DNA of 64,000 nt from an uncultured Pelagibacteraceae bacterium (GTDB taxonomy: Bacteria; Pseudomonadota; Alphaproteobacteria; Pelagibacterales; Pelagibacteraceae), in assembly GCA_902587315.1 (NCBI GenBank), contig CACIKW010000001.1:93844-157843 (forward strand), read 5' to 3'. The notes beneath the pieces were generated by a model that saw only the letters and a list, made by a program, of their open reading frames with translations, was not told the origin of the DNA and searched no databases. Shown in pieces: positions 32,293 to 39,582 of this stretch (position 1 is its first letter; every line of letters starts with the position of its first letter). The translations under genes were made by a program, and so were the position numbers.

Positions 32293-33332
32293 TGTTTTCT
32301 GTATTAAGATCTTTAATATTTAAATTAGATCCAGAAATAGCCCATACGCTAGCTATCAAGACTTTAAAATTAAATTTTAATTCTATTAATAAAATTAAAT
32401 CAGACAGTTCCATTGAAATTAAAATTTTTGGAAAAAAAATTGTTAATCCGATAGGTATAGCAGCAGGATTTGACAAAGATGCAGAAGTGTATAATCCATT
32501 ATTTAGGTTAGGTTTTGGTTTTGTCGAAGTAGGAACAGTTACTCCAAGAAAACAATACGGTAATTCAAAACCAAGAGTATTTAGACTAGAAGAAGATGAA
32601 GCATTAATTAATAGATTGGGCTTTAACAACTCTGGCGCAGATATAGTAAGCGCTAGAATTAACTCTAATACTCCCAATGGGTTATTTGGAATAAATATTG
32701 GACCAAATATGGAAACAGAGAATAGATTAGAAGATTATTTAATTTGTTTAAGAAAATTTCATAAACTTTGTGATTATTTAACTATTAATATCTCTTCTCC
32801 AAATACAGAAAATCTAAGAAGTTTTCACAATAAAAATGAATTGGATGAATTATTGAGCGCTATTCAAGAAGAAAAAAAAAAACTAAAATCTAAAATACTG
32901 ATCGCATTAAAAATATCACCAGATATTGATGAAGTAGATACAATAGATATTGGAGAATTACTTTTAAAATACGGAATTGATATAGCTATAATTTCTAATA
33001 CTTCAGATCAAACAAGAAATAGTTTAATAAATATTAATAAATTAGAAAAGGGAGGCTTGTCTGGAAAACCATTAGAAGAAAAATCAAACAAATTAATAAA
33101 TAAATTTTATAAAATATTGAATAAGAAGGTAAAAATAATTGGAGTAGGAGGTGTTGATTCTGGAAGAAGTGCTTATAATAAAATTATCAATGGAGCTAAC
33201 TTGGTTCAACTTTATACTGGCATGGTTTATAAAGGACCAAATATAGTAACCGATATTAGTAATGAATTGATTGAAATTTTAAAAAGTGAAGGAATAAAAA
33301 ATATATCTGAAGCTGTAGGGACTAAAAATTGA
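32292..33332 (+). CDS. pyrD: Dihydroorotate dehydrogenase (quinone), class 2
   Basis: This enzyme oxidises dihydroorotate to orotate with FMN and passes electrons to the membrane quinone pool. The 346-residue class 2 layout has an N-terminal membrane-associating helix (MFSVLRSLIFKLDPEIAHTL) and the FMN barrel. GIAAGFDKDAEV and the catalytic serine in NISSPNTENLR mark class 2. GVGGVDSGRSAYNKI binds the FMN phosphate. It overlaps lysK by one base and stands alone from other pyrimidine genes. Confidence 0.95.
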   Translation: MFSVLRSLIFKLDPEIAHTLAIKTLKLNFNSINKIKSDSSIEIKIFGKKIVNPIGIAAGFDKDAEVYNPLFRLGFGFVEVGTVTPRKQYGNSKPRVFRLEEDEALINRLGFNNSGADIVSARINSNTPNGLFGINIGPNMETENRLEDYLICLRKFHKLCDYLTINISSPNTENLRSFHNKNELDELLSAIQEEKKKLKSKILIALKISPDIDEVDTIDIGELLLKYGIDIAIISNTSDQTRNSLININKLEKGGLSGKPLEEKSNKLINKFYKILNKKVKIIGVGGVDSGRSAYNKIINGANLVQLYTGMVYKGPNIVTDISNELIEILKSEGIKNISEAVGTKN

Positions 33333-33334
33333 AC

Positions 33335-33363
33335 TTGACTGCAAAGTTTAGAGCACCTATACA
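33335..33363 (+). promoter_or_regulatory. Promoter of rpmB
   Basis: TTGACT (33335-33340), a 17-bp spacer and TATACA (33358-33363) form a near-consensus promoter beginning just after pyrD. The predicted transcription start near 33370 leaves only about six bases before the rpmB ATG at 33376 and no Shine-Dalgarno, which implies a leaderless or near-leaderless mRNA. Confidence 0.65.
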
Positions 33364-33375
33364 ATCATAAATTTT

Positions 33376-33657
33376 ATGACACAAAAATGTGAACTTACTG
33401 GAAAAAAACCTCTTAAAGGTCATAAAGTTAGTCATGCTAACAATAAAACCAAGAGAAGATTTTTACCAAATCTAAAAAAAGTAAAATTTAGAAGCGAAAT
33501 TTTAAATAAAAGTCTAAGAATTAAAGTATCAAATTCAGGAATAAGATCTGTTGACAAAAAAGGTGGCTTTGATGCTTATATCAAATCAGCTAAATCAATA
33601 TTTTTGTCATCTAGATTAAAAAAAATAAAAAAAAATTTACTTAGCAAATCGGCTTAA
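33376..33657 (+). CDS. rpmB: 50S ribosomal protein L28
   Basis: The 93-residue L28 has the typical CELTGKKPLKGHKVSHANNKTKR start and the RRFLPNLKKV core. The lysine-rich tail SRLKKIKKNLLSKSA fits the alphaproteobacterial form. It follows a clear promoter with almost no 5' leader. Its stop overlaps the next gene as TAATG. Confidence 0.97.
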   Translation: MTQKCELTGKKPLKGHKVSHANNKTKRRFLPNLKKVKFRSEILNKSLRIKVSNSGIRSVDKKGGFDAYIKSAKSIFLSSRLKKIKKNLLSKSA

Positions 33658-34205
33658 TGAATTATTTATTTATTTTGCTCTCATTATTAATGGGAGCCAT
33701 AGTATTAATTTCGAATTATTTGGTTCAATTTCCCATAAACTATTATGGATTAGAAAACATATTAACTTATGGTGCTTTTAGTTATCCTCTAGCTTTTTTA
33801 ATAACTGATTTGGCTAATAGAACATTTGGAAAATTTATAGCAAGAAAAATAGTATATATAGGATTTTTCTTAGGAGTTTTGTCTACACTTTTTTTTTCAA
33901 CAAATTTTTCAGATTTAATTTCAATAAGAATTGCAATTGGATCAGGTACAGCTTTTATTGTAGCACAGTTATTAGATGTACAAATTTTTGATAAACTTAG
34001 AAGAGAAAAATGGTTTGTTGCTCCATTAACCTCTTCAATCGCCGGATCTTTTGTTGATACTATGTTATTTTTTTCAATTTCATTTTATGCAACTGGAATT
34101 TCTTGGATTACTTTGTCCTTGGGTGATTTAACAATAAAATTATTAGTAGCATTACTAATGTTAGTTCCATATAGATTATTGCTAGGTACTGTTAAAGCAG
34201 TTTAG
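33657..34205 (+). CDS. Queuosine-precursor transporter (VUT/YhhQ family)
   Basis: The 182-residue membrane protein has about six hydrophobic segments. Residues SNYLVQFPINYYGLE, YPLAFLITDLANRTFGK and the IAGSFVDTMLFFSISF segment are typical of the VUT family, whose YhhQ member imports the queuosine precursors preQ0 and preQ1. Alphaproteobacterial versions are of this size. It is coupled to rpmB by a one-base overlap and ends 3 bp from the convergent agmatinase-like gene. The substrate assignment comes from the family only. Confidence 0.82.
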   Translation: MNYLFILLSLLMGAIVLISNYLVQFPINYYGLENILTYGAFSYPLAFLITDLANRTFGKFIARKIVYIGFFLGVLSTLFFSTNFSDLISIRIAIGSGTAFIVAQLLDVQIFDKLRREKWFVAPLTSSIAGSFVDTMLFFSISFYATGISWITLSLGDLTIKLLVALLMLVPYRLLLGTVKAV

Positions 34206-34208
34206 TTA

Positions 34209-35084
34209 TTATAATAAGAATTTATAGGATAAAATTTTATAAGCTAATTTAGCAACTAAAAAATTGTAAGAATTAAAATTTTTAATTGGAGCTAGTTCAT
34301 TTATATCTGCACCAACAATGTTTGAATTTTTTGCTACTAATTTTATAATATTTAGTGTTTCGTCCCAAAACAATCCACCCGGTTCTGGAGTTCCAGTAGC
34401 CGGCATTATACTGGAGTCAAATCCATCCACATCGAAAGTTATGTAAACAGTCTTATTTTTTATTATTTTTTTAAATTTTTTTAAATTCCACTTAGGCTTA
34501 TCCTTGGCCCAATATATTTTAATTCTAGAAGAATTTTTTTTTAAATAAGGAATTTCACTTTGCGAAATATTTCTTATTCCAAAGGATATTACAGAGACAT
34601 TTTTATAATCAAGGCACCTTCTAATCGCTGATGCATGAGAAAATTTTTCACCATTATAACTTTGTCTTAAATCTGCATGAGCATCAAAGTGAAGCAAAAG
34701 TAATTTCTTATGTTTATTAGCAAATGGAGCAATACATCCCGGGGTAATAGAATGCTCTCCACCAAAAGTCATTGGAAAAAGTTTCTTTCTTAATATTTTT
34801 TGGTTTATATCAGATATTTTTTTTAAAGCTGTTTTTATATTCTTATCTATTTTAAAAGGCCTAAGTGTTTTAATTCCAATTTTTTTGTATGGTTCACAAT
34901 TTAATTCTTCATCATATAGTTCAACTTGGTGAGAGGCTTTAATAATTTCTTTTGGACCATTTTTTGTTCCCCCACCATAACTAACTGTTTTTTCTAGTCC
35001 AAATGGGACAATAACTACTTTTTCTTTGAAGTTAAATTTATTATCAACCCCAAGGAATCCTTTTTTATTTGGTAAATAGTTCAA
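34209..35084 (-). CDS. speB: Agmatinase-like ureohydrolase
   Basis: The protein belongs to the arginase/agmatinase family. All dimanganese ligands are visible: TFGGEHSITPG, HFDAHADLR and FDVDGFDSSIMPATGTPEP, the last characteristic of agmatinase-like members. The frame extends upstream to 35162, but that would overlap the previous gene by 74 bp. A TTG at 35084, four bases after that gene's stop, gives a more natural 291-residue product. It forms a cassette with the decarboxylase and DHS-like genes, which supports putrescine formation. Another guanidino substrate is possible because no arginine decarboxylase is seen here. Confidence 0.85.
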   Translation of the reverse strand: MNYLPNKKGFLGVDNKFNFKEKVVIVPFGLEKTVSYGGGTKNGPKEIIKASHQVELYDEELNCEPYKKIGIKTLRPFKIDKNIKTALKKISDINQKILRKKLFPMTFGGEHSITPGCIAPFANKHKKLLLLHFDAHADLRQSYNGEKFSHASAIRRCLDYKNVSVISFGIRNISQSEIPYLKKNSSRIKIYWAKDKPKWNLKKFKKIIKNKTVYITFDVDGFDSSIMPATGTPEPGGLFWDETLNIIKLVAKNSNIVGADINELAPIKNFNSYNFLVAKLAYKILSYKFLL

Positions 35085-35088
35085 TTTA

Positions 35089-36132
35089 TTATCCGAAAAT
35101 TTTTGAAAAATTTTTTCTACTTCTCTTTTTCCAGTTACCTCTATGGTAAGTAGCACTTGCAATTAAAGGTAACACACTAGTTGCTTCAGCAAAAACCATT
35201 TGTTCTTTTGTTGTATTAACTTTTCCCCATGAGCTTGCTTCTTTCAGTGTAGAGCTGCTACAAGCTCCATCTCTAGAATCGGCCACAGTTATTTGCACAG
35301 CATATTTATGCATATCTACATTTTTACCTAAAAGTTCTGCGCAGATAACAGTATCCTGAATAAAATTTTTTGGTACACCTCCACCTATCATAAATAATCC
35401 TGAACTTTTGGACTTTATTTTAACTTCTGTAAGTTCACGAAATTCTCTTATTGAATCTATTGTTATGTGCTTTTTAGGGTTTTTTTCTTGATGCATTACA
35501 AGTCCAAATCCTGCACTCGAATCTGTAAAAGCGGGGCAAAATATTGGAACATCATTATCATACGCAGTTTCAATTAAGGAATTTTTTTTCTTTGCATTTT
35601 TTTTTAAATATTTGCCTATCTGATAAATAAATTCTCTCGAAGTGTGACTTCTTGGTGCTAAATTATCAGCAATTTCACAAATTTTTTTATCACATAATTG
35701 TAGTTCATCTTCATCAATATAAGTGTCATATATTCTATCAATATAATTTTTTCTTAATTCCGCATCATCTTGAAATTGAGAACCTTGATAATGTTTAAAT
35801 CCAAGCGCTTCGAAGAAGTCCATATCAATAATTGAAGCTCCTGTTGCGACAACTGCATCAACCATATTGTATTTGATCATATCTCTGTAAATATTCATAC
35901 ACCCTGCGGCAGATGTGGAACCTGCTAAAGTTAAAAAAATTGTACAATCCTTATCCTCAATCATTTGATTAAATATGTTTTCAGCATTAGCAGTTTCTCT
36001 TGAAACAAATGACATTTTTTCCATCGAAGAAATTATTTTTCTTGCATCAAAAGAAGTTATATCAATGTGCTCAACTGGCTTGTTAAGAATTTCTTTTTTA
36101 CTATTATGACCTACAGATTTTTTATTAGACAT
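35089..36132 (-). CDS. Deoxyhypusine-synthase-family enzyme, probable homospermidine-type synthase
   Basis: The 347-residue protein is homologous to eukaryotic and archaeal deoxyhypusine synthase, with LAGSTSAAGCMNIYRDMI, GASIIDMDFFEALG, PAFTDSSAGFG and MIGGGVPKNFI. The nucleophilic lysine is retained as Lys304 in KEASSWGKV, matching human Lys329. Bacteria lack eIF5A, so the natural product is probably a polyamine such as homospermidine, made by aminobutyl transfer to putrescine. The gene is coupled by TAATG to an ornithine-type decarboxylase upstream and sits beside an agmatinase-like gene, which agrees with that role. The exact acceptor is unknown. Confidence 0.85.
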   Translation of the reverse strand: MSNKKSVGHNSKKEILNKPVEHIDITSFDARKIISSMEKMSFVSRETANAENIFNQMIEDKDCTIFLTLAGSTSAAGCMNIYRDMIKYNMVDAVVATGASIIDMDFFEALGFKHYQGSQFQDDAELRKNYIDRIYDTYIDEDELQLCDKKICEIADNLAPRSHTSREFIYQIGKYLKKNAKKKNSLIETAYDNDVPIFCPAFTDSSAGFGLVMHQEKNPKKHITIDSIREFRELTEVKIKSKSSGLFMIGGGVPKNFIQDTVICAELLGKNVDMHKYAVQITVADSRDGACSSSTLKEASSWGKVNTTKEQMVFAEATSVLPLIASATYHRGNWKKRSRKNFSKIFG

Positions 36133-37310
36133 TAAGCAACAAGAAAAGATTTCTTATTTTCTTTGTCATACATGGTCATAATCGGAGCATCTTCTACTTC
36201 ATAAATTTCATCCGAGTAAAAACCATTAAATTTTGTTCTAAATGTAAGTCCATACGCACCCAACTGTCCTAATTCAATATAATCATTTTCTTTTACATTA
36301 TTTGGAAGTATAAAAGGTCCTTTCATATAATCCATACTATCACATGTAGGACCATAAAAATCAAAAGCTGTCATTTTTTTTGAAATTATCCTGCCATTAG
36401 TTATTAATCTAGAAGGGTAAACAATATTAGGCACACCTCCATCAAAGAGTGAACCATAGGTTCCATCATTAATGAATAGTTTTTGTTTTTTTCTTAATAC
36501 AACTTTCACAATCGTTGAACCACTTTCCGCAACAATTGCTCTTCCCGGTTCACAAAATAATTCTGGCTGTTTGTTTAATTTTAATTTTTTTATATTTTTT
36601 TTAATTTCTTCAAAGTAATTCTCCATAGGCTGAGGGATCAAGTCCGGGTAAATTGTTGGAAAACCTCCGCCAATATTTATATAGTCAGGTACAATTTTTG
36701 TCTTTTTAATTATATTTCCCACTTCTTCAATACCTTTTGTATATGATATTGGATGCATACATTGAGAACCTACATGAAAACTTAAACCTATTTTTTTTGA
36801 ATATTGTTTAGCCAGCCTAAGTAGACCAGCCGCTTCAGCATTTGCAGCTCCAAATTTTTTTGATAAGTCTATTTCTGCATGTTCGTTAGAAACTGAGACT
36901 CTAACAAACAATTCTAAATTTTTTGCCTGATTTGTGCTTTCAATTATTTTAATCAACTCATCTTTTGTATCTAATGAGAAAACCTTTACTCCATAATTAA
37001 AGTAAGCTTCCTTAATATTTTCTCTACTTTTTACTGTGTTCATATAATAACATTTTGCACCTGGGTCTATATTTTTAACAATTTTTATTTCAGGTATAGA
37101 GGCGATGTCAAAATTTGTTATTCCACTATCTATTACTGTTTTTATTATTTCAGGATTAGGATTAGTTTTTACAGCGTATAATATTCTACCAGAGAAACTT
37201 TTCTGAAAAAACTTAGAAGCTTTTCGGACGGATTCCTTTCTTATACAGTAAACAGGGTTTACCGGTTTAAGTTGATTTACCAAATCATCAACTGACCTAA
37301 ATTTTTTCAT
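36132..37310 (-). CDS. Ornithine/lysine-type decarboxylase (fold III PLP)
   Basis: The 392-residue enzyme is an alanine-racemase-fold decarboxylase. The PLP lysine is Lys48 in YAVKTNPN, the phosphate loop is NIGGGFPT, EPGRAIV is conserved, and the active-site cysteine is Cys323 in GPTCDSMD, as in ornithine decarboxylases. It probably makes putrescine from ornithine, and lysine decarboxylation to cadaverine is possible in this subfamily. It is first in the cassette decarboxylase-DHS-agmatinase, and its stop shares one base with the next start. A 7-bp inverted repeat lies about 40 bp upstream. Confidence 0.9.
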   Translation of the reverse strand: MKKFRSVDDLVNQLKPVNPVYCIRKESVRKASKFFQKSFSGRILYAVKTNPNPEIIKTVIDSGITNFDIASIPEIKIVKNIDPGAKCYYMNTVKSRENIKEAYFNYGVKVFSLDTKDELIKIIESTNQAKNLELFVRVSVSNEHAEIDLSKKFGAANAEAAGLLRLAKQYSKKIGLSFHVGSQCMHPISYTKGIEEVGNIIKKTKIVPDYINIGGGFPTIYPDLIPQPMENYFEEIKKNIKKLKLNKQPELFCEPGRAIVAESGSTIVKVVLRKKQKLFINDGTYGSLFDGGVPNIVYPSRLITNGRIISKKMTAFDFYGPTCDSMDYMKGPFILPNNVKENDYIELGQLGAYGLTFRTKFNGFYSDEIYEVEDAPIMTMYDKENKKSFLVA

Positions 37311-37348
37311 CTAGCTCCAAGTTATAAAAAAAATTTACAAAAAAAAAA

Positions 37349-37365
37349 TGCATATCAAATATGCA
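37349..37365. promoter_or_regulatory. Inverted repeat between decarboxylase and regA
   Basis: TGCATAT (37349-37355) and ATATGCA (37359-37365) form a perfect 7-bp inverted repeat with a 3-bp spacer in the divergent 157-bp region. It could be an operator for the minus-strand polyamine cassette or for regA. A+T-rich DNA yields such repeats by chance, so the call is weak. Confidence 0.3.
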
Positions 37366-37446
37366 AATTCTTAGCATTAATTCAGCGTTTACGGGATATA
37401 GAACTTAAAGTAAAGAAAATAATTGCTCTTGAATAAATTGGCTGTG

Positions 37447-37458
37447 AACATATATGTT
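37447..37458. promoter_or_regulatory. 12-bp palindrome just upstream of regA
   Basis: AACATATATGTT is a perfect palindrome ending nine bases before the chosen regA ATG at 37468. A loose TTGAAT-16-TATATG promoter overlaps it. It could be an operator or simply A+T-rich symmetry; nothing else supports it. Confidence 0.25.
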
Positions 37459-37467
37459 ATACACAAT

Positions 37468-38025
37468 ATGCTAGAAAACTATAAAAATATAAGTGAATCC
37501 CAGGTAAAATCTCTACTAATAGTTGATGATGATAATCCATTTAGAGAAAGATTGGCGAGAGCCATGGAAAAAAAAGGATTTAAAGTTTCACAAGCTGAAA
37601 GTGTAAAAAATGGAAAAGACATTGTAAAGACTAATAAACCGGACTACGCGGTAGTAGACCTAAGGTTAAATGATGGAAATGGAATTGAAGTAGTACAAGA
37701 GATTAAAAAAAACAATCCCAATAGTAGAGTAATTATGCTTACTGGTTATGGGAATATTCCAACCGCAGTTGCAGCGATAAAACATGGAGCAATAGATTAT
37801 TTATCAAAACCAGCAGATGCTGACGACATTGAAAGAGCACTTTTAGCTGATCCCAATAAAAAAGCCGACCCTCCTGTAAATCCAATGTCTGCGGATAGAG
37901 TTAAATGGGAGCACATTCATCGAGTTTTCGAACTATGCAACAGAAATGTTTCAGAAACTGCAAGAAGGTTAAGAATGCATAGGAGAACTCTTCAAAGAAT
38001 TTTATCAAAAAGATCTCCTAAATAA
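37468..38025 (+). CDS. regA: Redox response regulator RegA/PrrA/ActR
   Basis: The ATG at 37468 gives the usual 185-residue length; the frame runs further upstream without family similarity. The receiver domain (about 13-125) has phospho-acceptor Asp64 in AVVDLRLNDGNG and the conserved MLTGYGNIPTAVAAIKHGA. A proline linker (ADPPVNPMS) leads to a Fis-type helix-turn-helix with NVSETARRLRMHRRTLQRIL, almost invariant in RegA proteins. It controls respiratory and redox genes in alphaproteobacteria. Its partner kinase RegB is not adjacent but is encoded at 61357-62643. Confidence 0.94.
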   Translation: MLENYKNISESQVKSLLIVDDDNPFRERLARAMEKKGFKVSQAESVKNGKDIVKTNKPDYAVVDLRLNDGNGIEVVQEIKKNNPNSRVIMLTGYGNIPTAVAAIKHGAIDYLSKPADADDIERALLADPNKKADPPVNPMSADRVKWEHIHRVFELCNRNVSETARRLRMHRRTLQRILSKRSPK

Positions 38026-38569
38026 AATTTCTAATTTTAACAATTTTTTTTGTAATTAAAGTTAAAATTAATATTTTGAATAATTCTGCTAATAAAAATG
38101 GTTTAGCTCCCAAGTCAAAAATTGGCTTATCCCAACCAATAAGTGTTCCTAACCAAAGCATTCCAAAAATATATATTATAGAAACACTTAAACATAATTT
38201 TAAAAATATTAATACAATGTTCTTTTCTAAATCTAAATATCCAGCCATAAAAGCCGAGAACAAAAATCCTATCAAGTAACCCATCGTTGGTCCTGTAAAG
38301 TAAGTTAATCCTACACCTTTTTCTGGAGAATTTGAAAAAACAGGCAAGCCAAAAATTCCTTCTAGTAAATATAAACTCACTGTTGCAAAAGCAATTTTAT
38401 AACCAAAACTAATTCCTAAAAATAAAACAACAAATGTTTGCATAGTCATTGGAACTGGATAAAATGGTATTTTAATTTTTGCTGATAAAGTTAATATAAA
38501 TGAACCTAAAACAATTAAAAAAAGTTTTTTTATTAATTTCTGATTAATAATAGAGTTTGCGATTTCCAT
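38018..38569 (-). CDS. bioY: Biotin transporter BioY
   Basis: The 183-residue membrane protein has about six hydrophobic segments and the BioY signature KIPFYPVPMTMQTFVVLFLG. YLLEGIFGLPVF and GPTMGYLIGF are further conserved parts. BioY is the substrate-binding component of biotin ECF transporters and can also work alone in many bacteria. No bioM or bioN genes are nearby. The stop overlaps the regA 3' end by 8 bp. The gene suggests reliance on external biotin. Confidence 0.92.
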   Translation of the reverse strand: MEIANSIINQKLIKKLFLIVLGSFILTLSAKIKIPFYPVPMTMQTFVVLFLGISFGYKIAFATVSLYLLEGIFGLPVFSNSPEKGVGLTYFTGPTMGYLIGFLFSAFMAGYLDLEKNIVLIFLKLCLSVSIIYIFGMLWLGTLIGWDKPIFDLGAKPFLLAELFKILILTLITKKIVKIRNFI

Positions 38570-38602
38570 ATGTATTATTTTACATTTATTAATTAGATTA
38601 AT

Positions 38603-39532
38603 CTAGTTTTTTGTTAGTTTTACAAAAACATCTTCTAAATCAGCGTCATCAGTCGATATATCAGTGATTCTAACTCCACGACTAACCAAAAAATTTATAA
38701 TTTTTTCAATTTCCAATTTATTTTTTTCATAAGAAACAATTAATTCGTTATTTTTATTTGATATTATTTTTAAATTTTCAAATTCACCATTATCTATATT
38801 GATATTATTATCTATCACAAATCTTACAGTTTTAGTTTTTATTTTACTCAGTAGATTTTGTGTTGTATCTAAAGCTACTATATTACCTTTATTCAGTATT
38901 CCTATTCGGTCACACATTTCCTCAGCTTCATGAATATAATGAGTAGTTAGAATAATAGTTACTCCTTCATTATTAAGTGATTTTAAATTTTCCCATAAGT
39001 TTTTTCTTAATTCAACATCTACACCTGCAGTAGGTTCATCCAATATAATTATTGGTGGCTGATGTACTAATGCCTTGGCTATAAGAAGTCTTCTTTTCAT
39101 TCCTCCAGATAAACTTCTAGAATAACTTCCGGCCTGATCTTGAAGAGAAACAAGATTTAAAATAGTATCAGTTATTCTCTGGTTTTTTTTTACCCCATAA
39201 AAACCAGCATGCAGTTCAAGTAATTTTTTTGGATTAAAAAATGGATCAAGATTAACTTCTTGTGGAACTATTCCTATAGAAGATTTTACTTGCCTTGGAT
39301 TTTTGTCCAAATCAAAACCCCACACATTCACTTCTCCTGATGATTTTTTTACTATTCCAGATAGAATATTGATAAAAGTACTTTTGCCCGCACCGTTTGG
39401 ACCCAATAAACCAAATATTTCACCTTCTTTCACCTGTAAGTTTAAATCGTTTAATGCTTGAATAGATTTATTGCCTTTTTTAGAATAAATTTTATTTAGG
39501 TTTTTAACATATAAAATATTATTTTTGCTCAT
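38603..39532 (-). CDS. ABC transporter ATP-binding protein (drug/polysaccharide-export type)
   Basis: The 309-residue ATPase has Walker A GPNGAGKST near 45-53, the signature LSGGMKRRLLIAKAL and Walker B IIILDEPTAGVD. EVNLDPFFNPKKLLELHAGFYG and the long C-terminal domain place it in the CcmA/NodI/DrrA (YadG-like) group of exporters. Such ATPases usually sit next to an ABC-2 permease gene, but here the neighbours are bioY and polA, so the partner must lie elsewhere. Its substrate is unknown. Confidence 0.85.
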   Translation of the reverse strand: MSKNNILYVKNLNKIYSKKGNKSIQALNDLNLQVKEGEIFGLLGPNGAGKSTFINILSGIVKKSSGEVNVWGFDLDKNPRQVKSSIGIVPQEVNLDPFFNPKKLLELHAGFYGVKKNQRITDTILNLVSLQDQAGSYSRSLSGGMKRRLLIAKALVHQPPIIILDEPTAGVDVELRKNLWENLKSLNNEGVTIILTTHYIHEAEEMCDRIGILNKGNIVALDTTQNLLSKIKTKTVRFVIDNNINIDNGEFENLKIISNKNNELIVSYEKNKLEIEKIINFLVSRGVRITDISTDDADLEDVFVKLTKN

Positions 39533-39538
39533 AAGGAT

Positions 39539-39566
39539 TTTACATTTATAACATTCATTCTAATTT
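39539..39566 (+). promoter_or_regulatory. Possible polA promoter
   Basis: TTTACA (39539-39544), a 16-bp spacer and TAATTT (39561-39566) lie in the 50-bp divergent gap before polA. The match is moderate and only position supports it. Confidence 0.35.
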
Positions 39567-39582
39567 AGATATTGAATTTATT

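Noticed and set aside
37311-37467. Possible speF-type leader RNA upstream of the decarboxylase
   Set aside because: The known leader is several hundred bases long; only 157 bp are available here and no extended stem was found.
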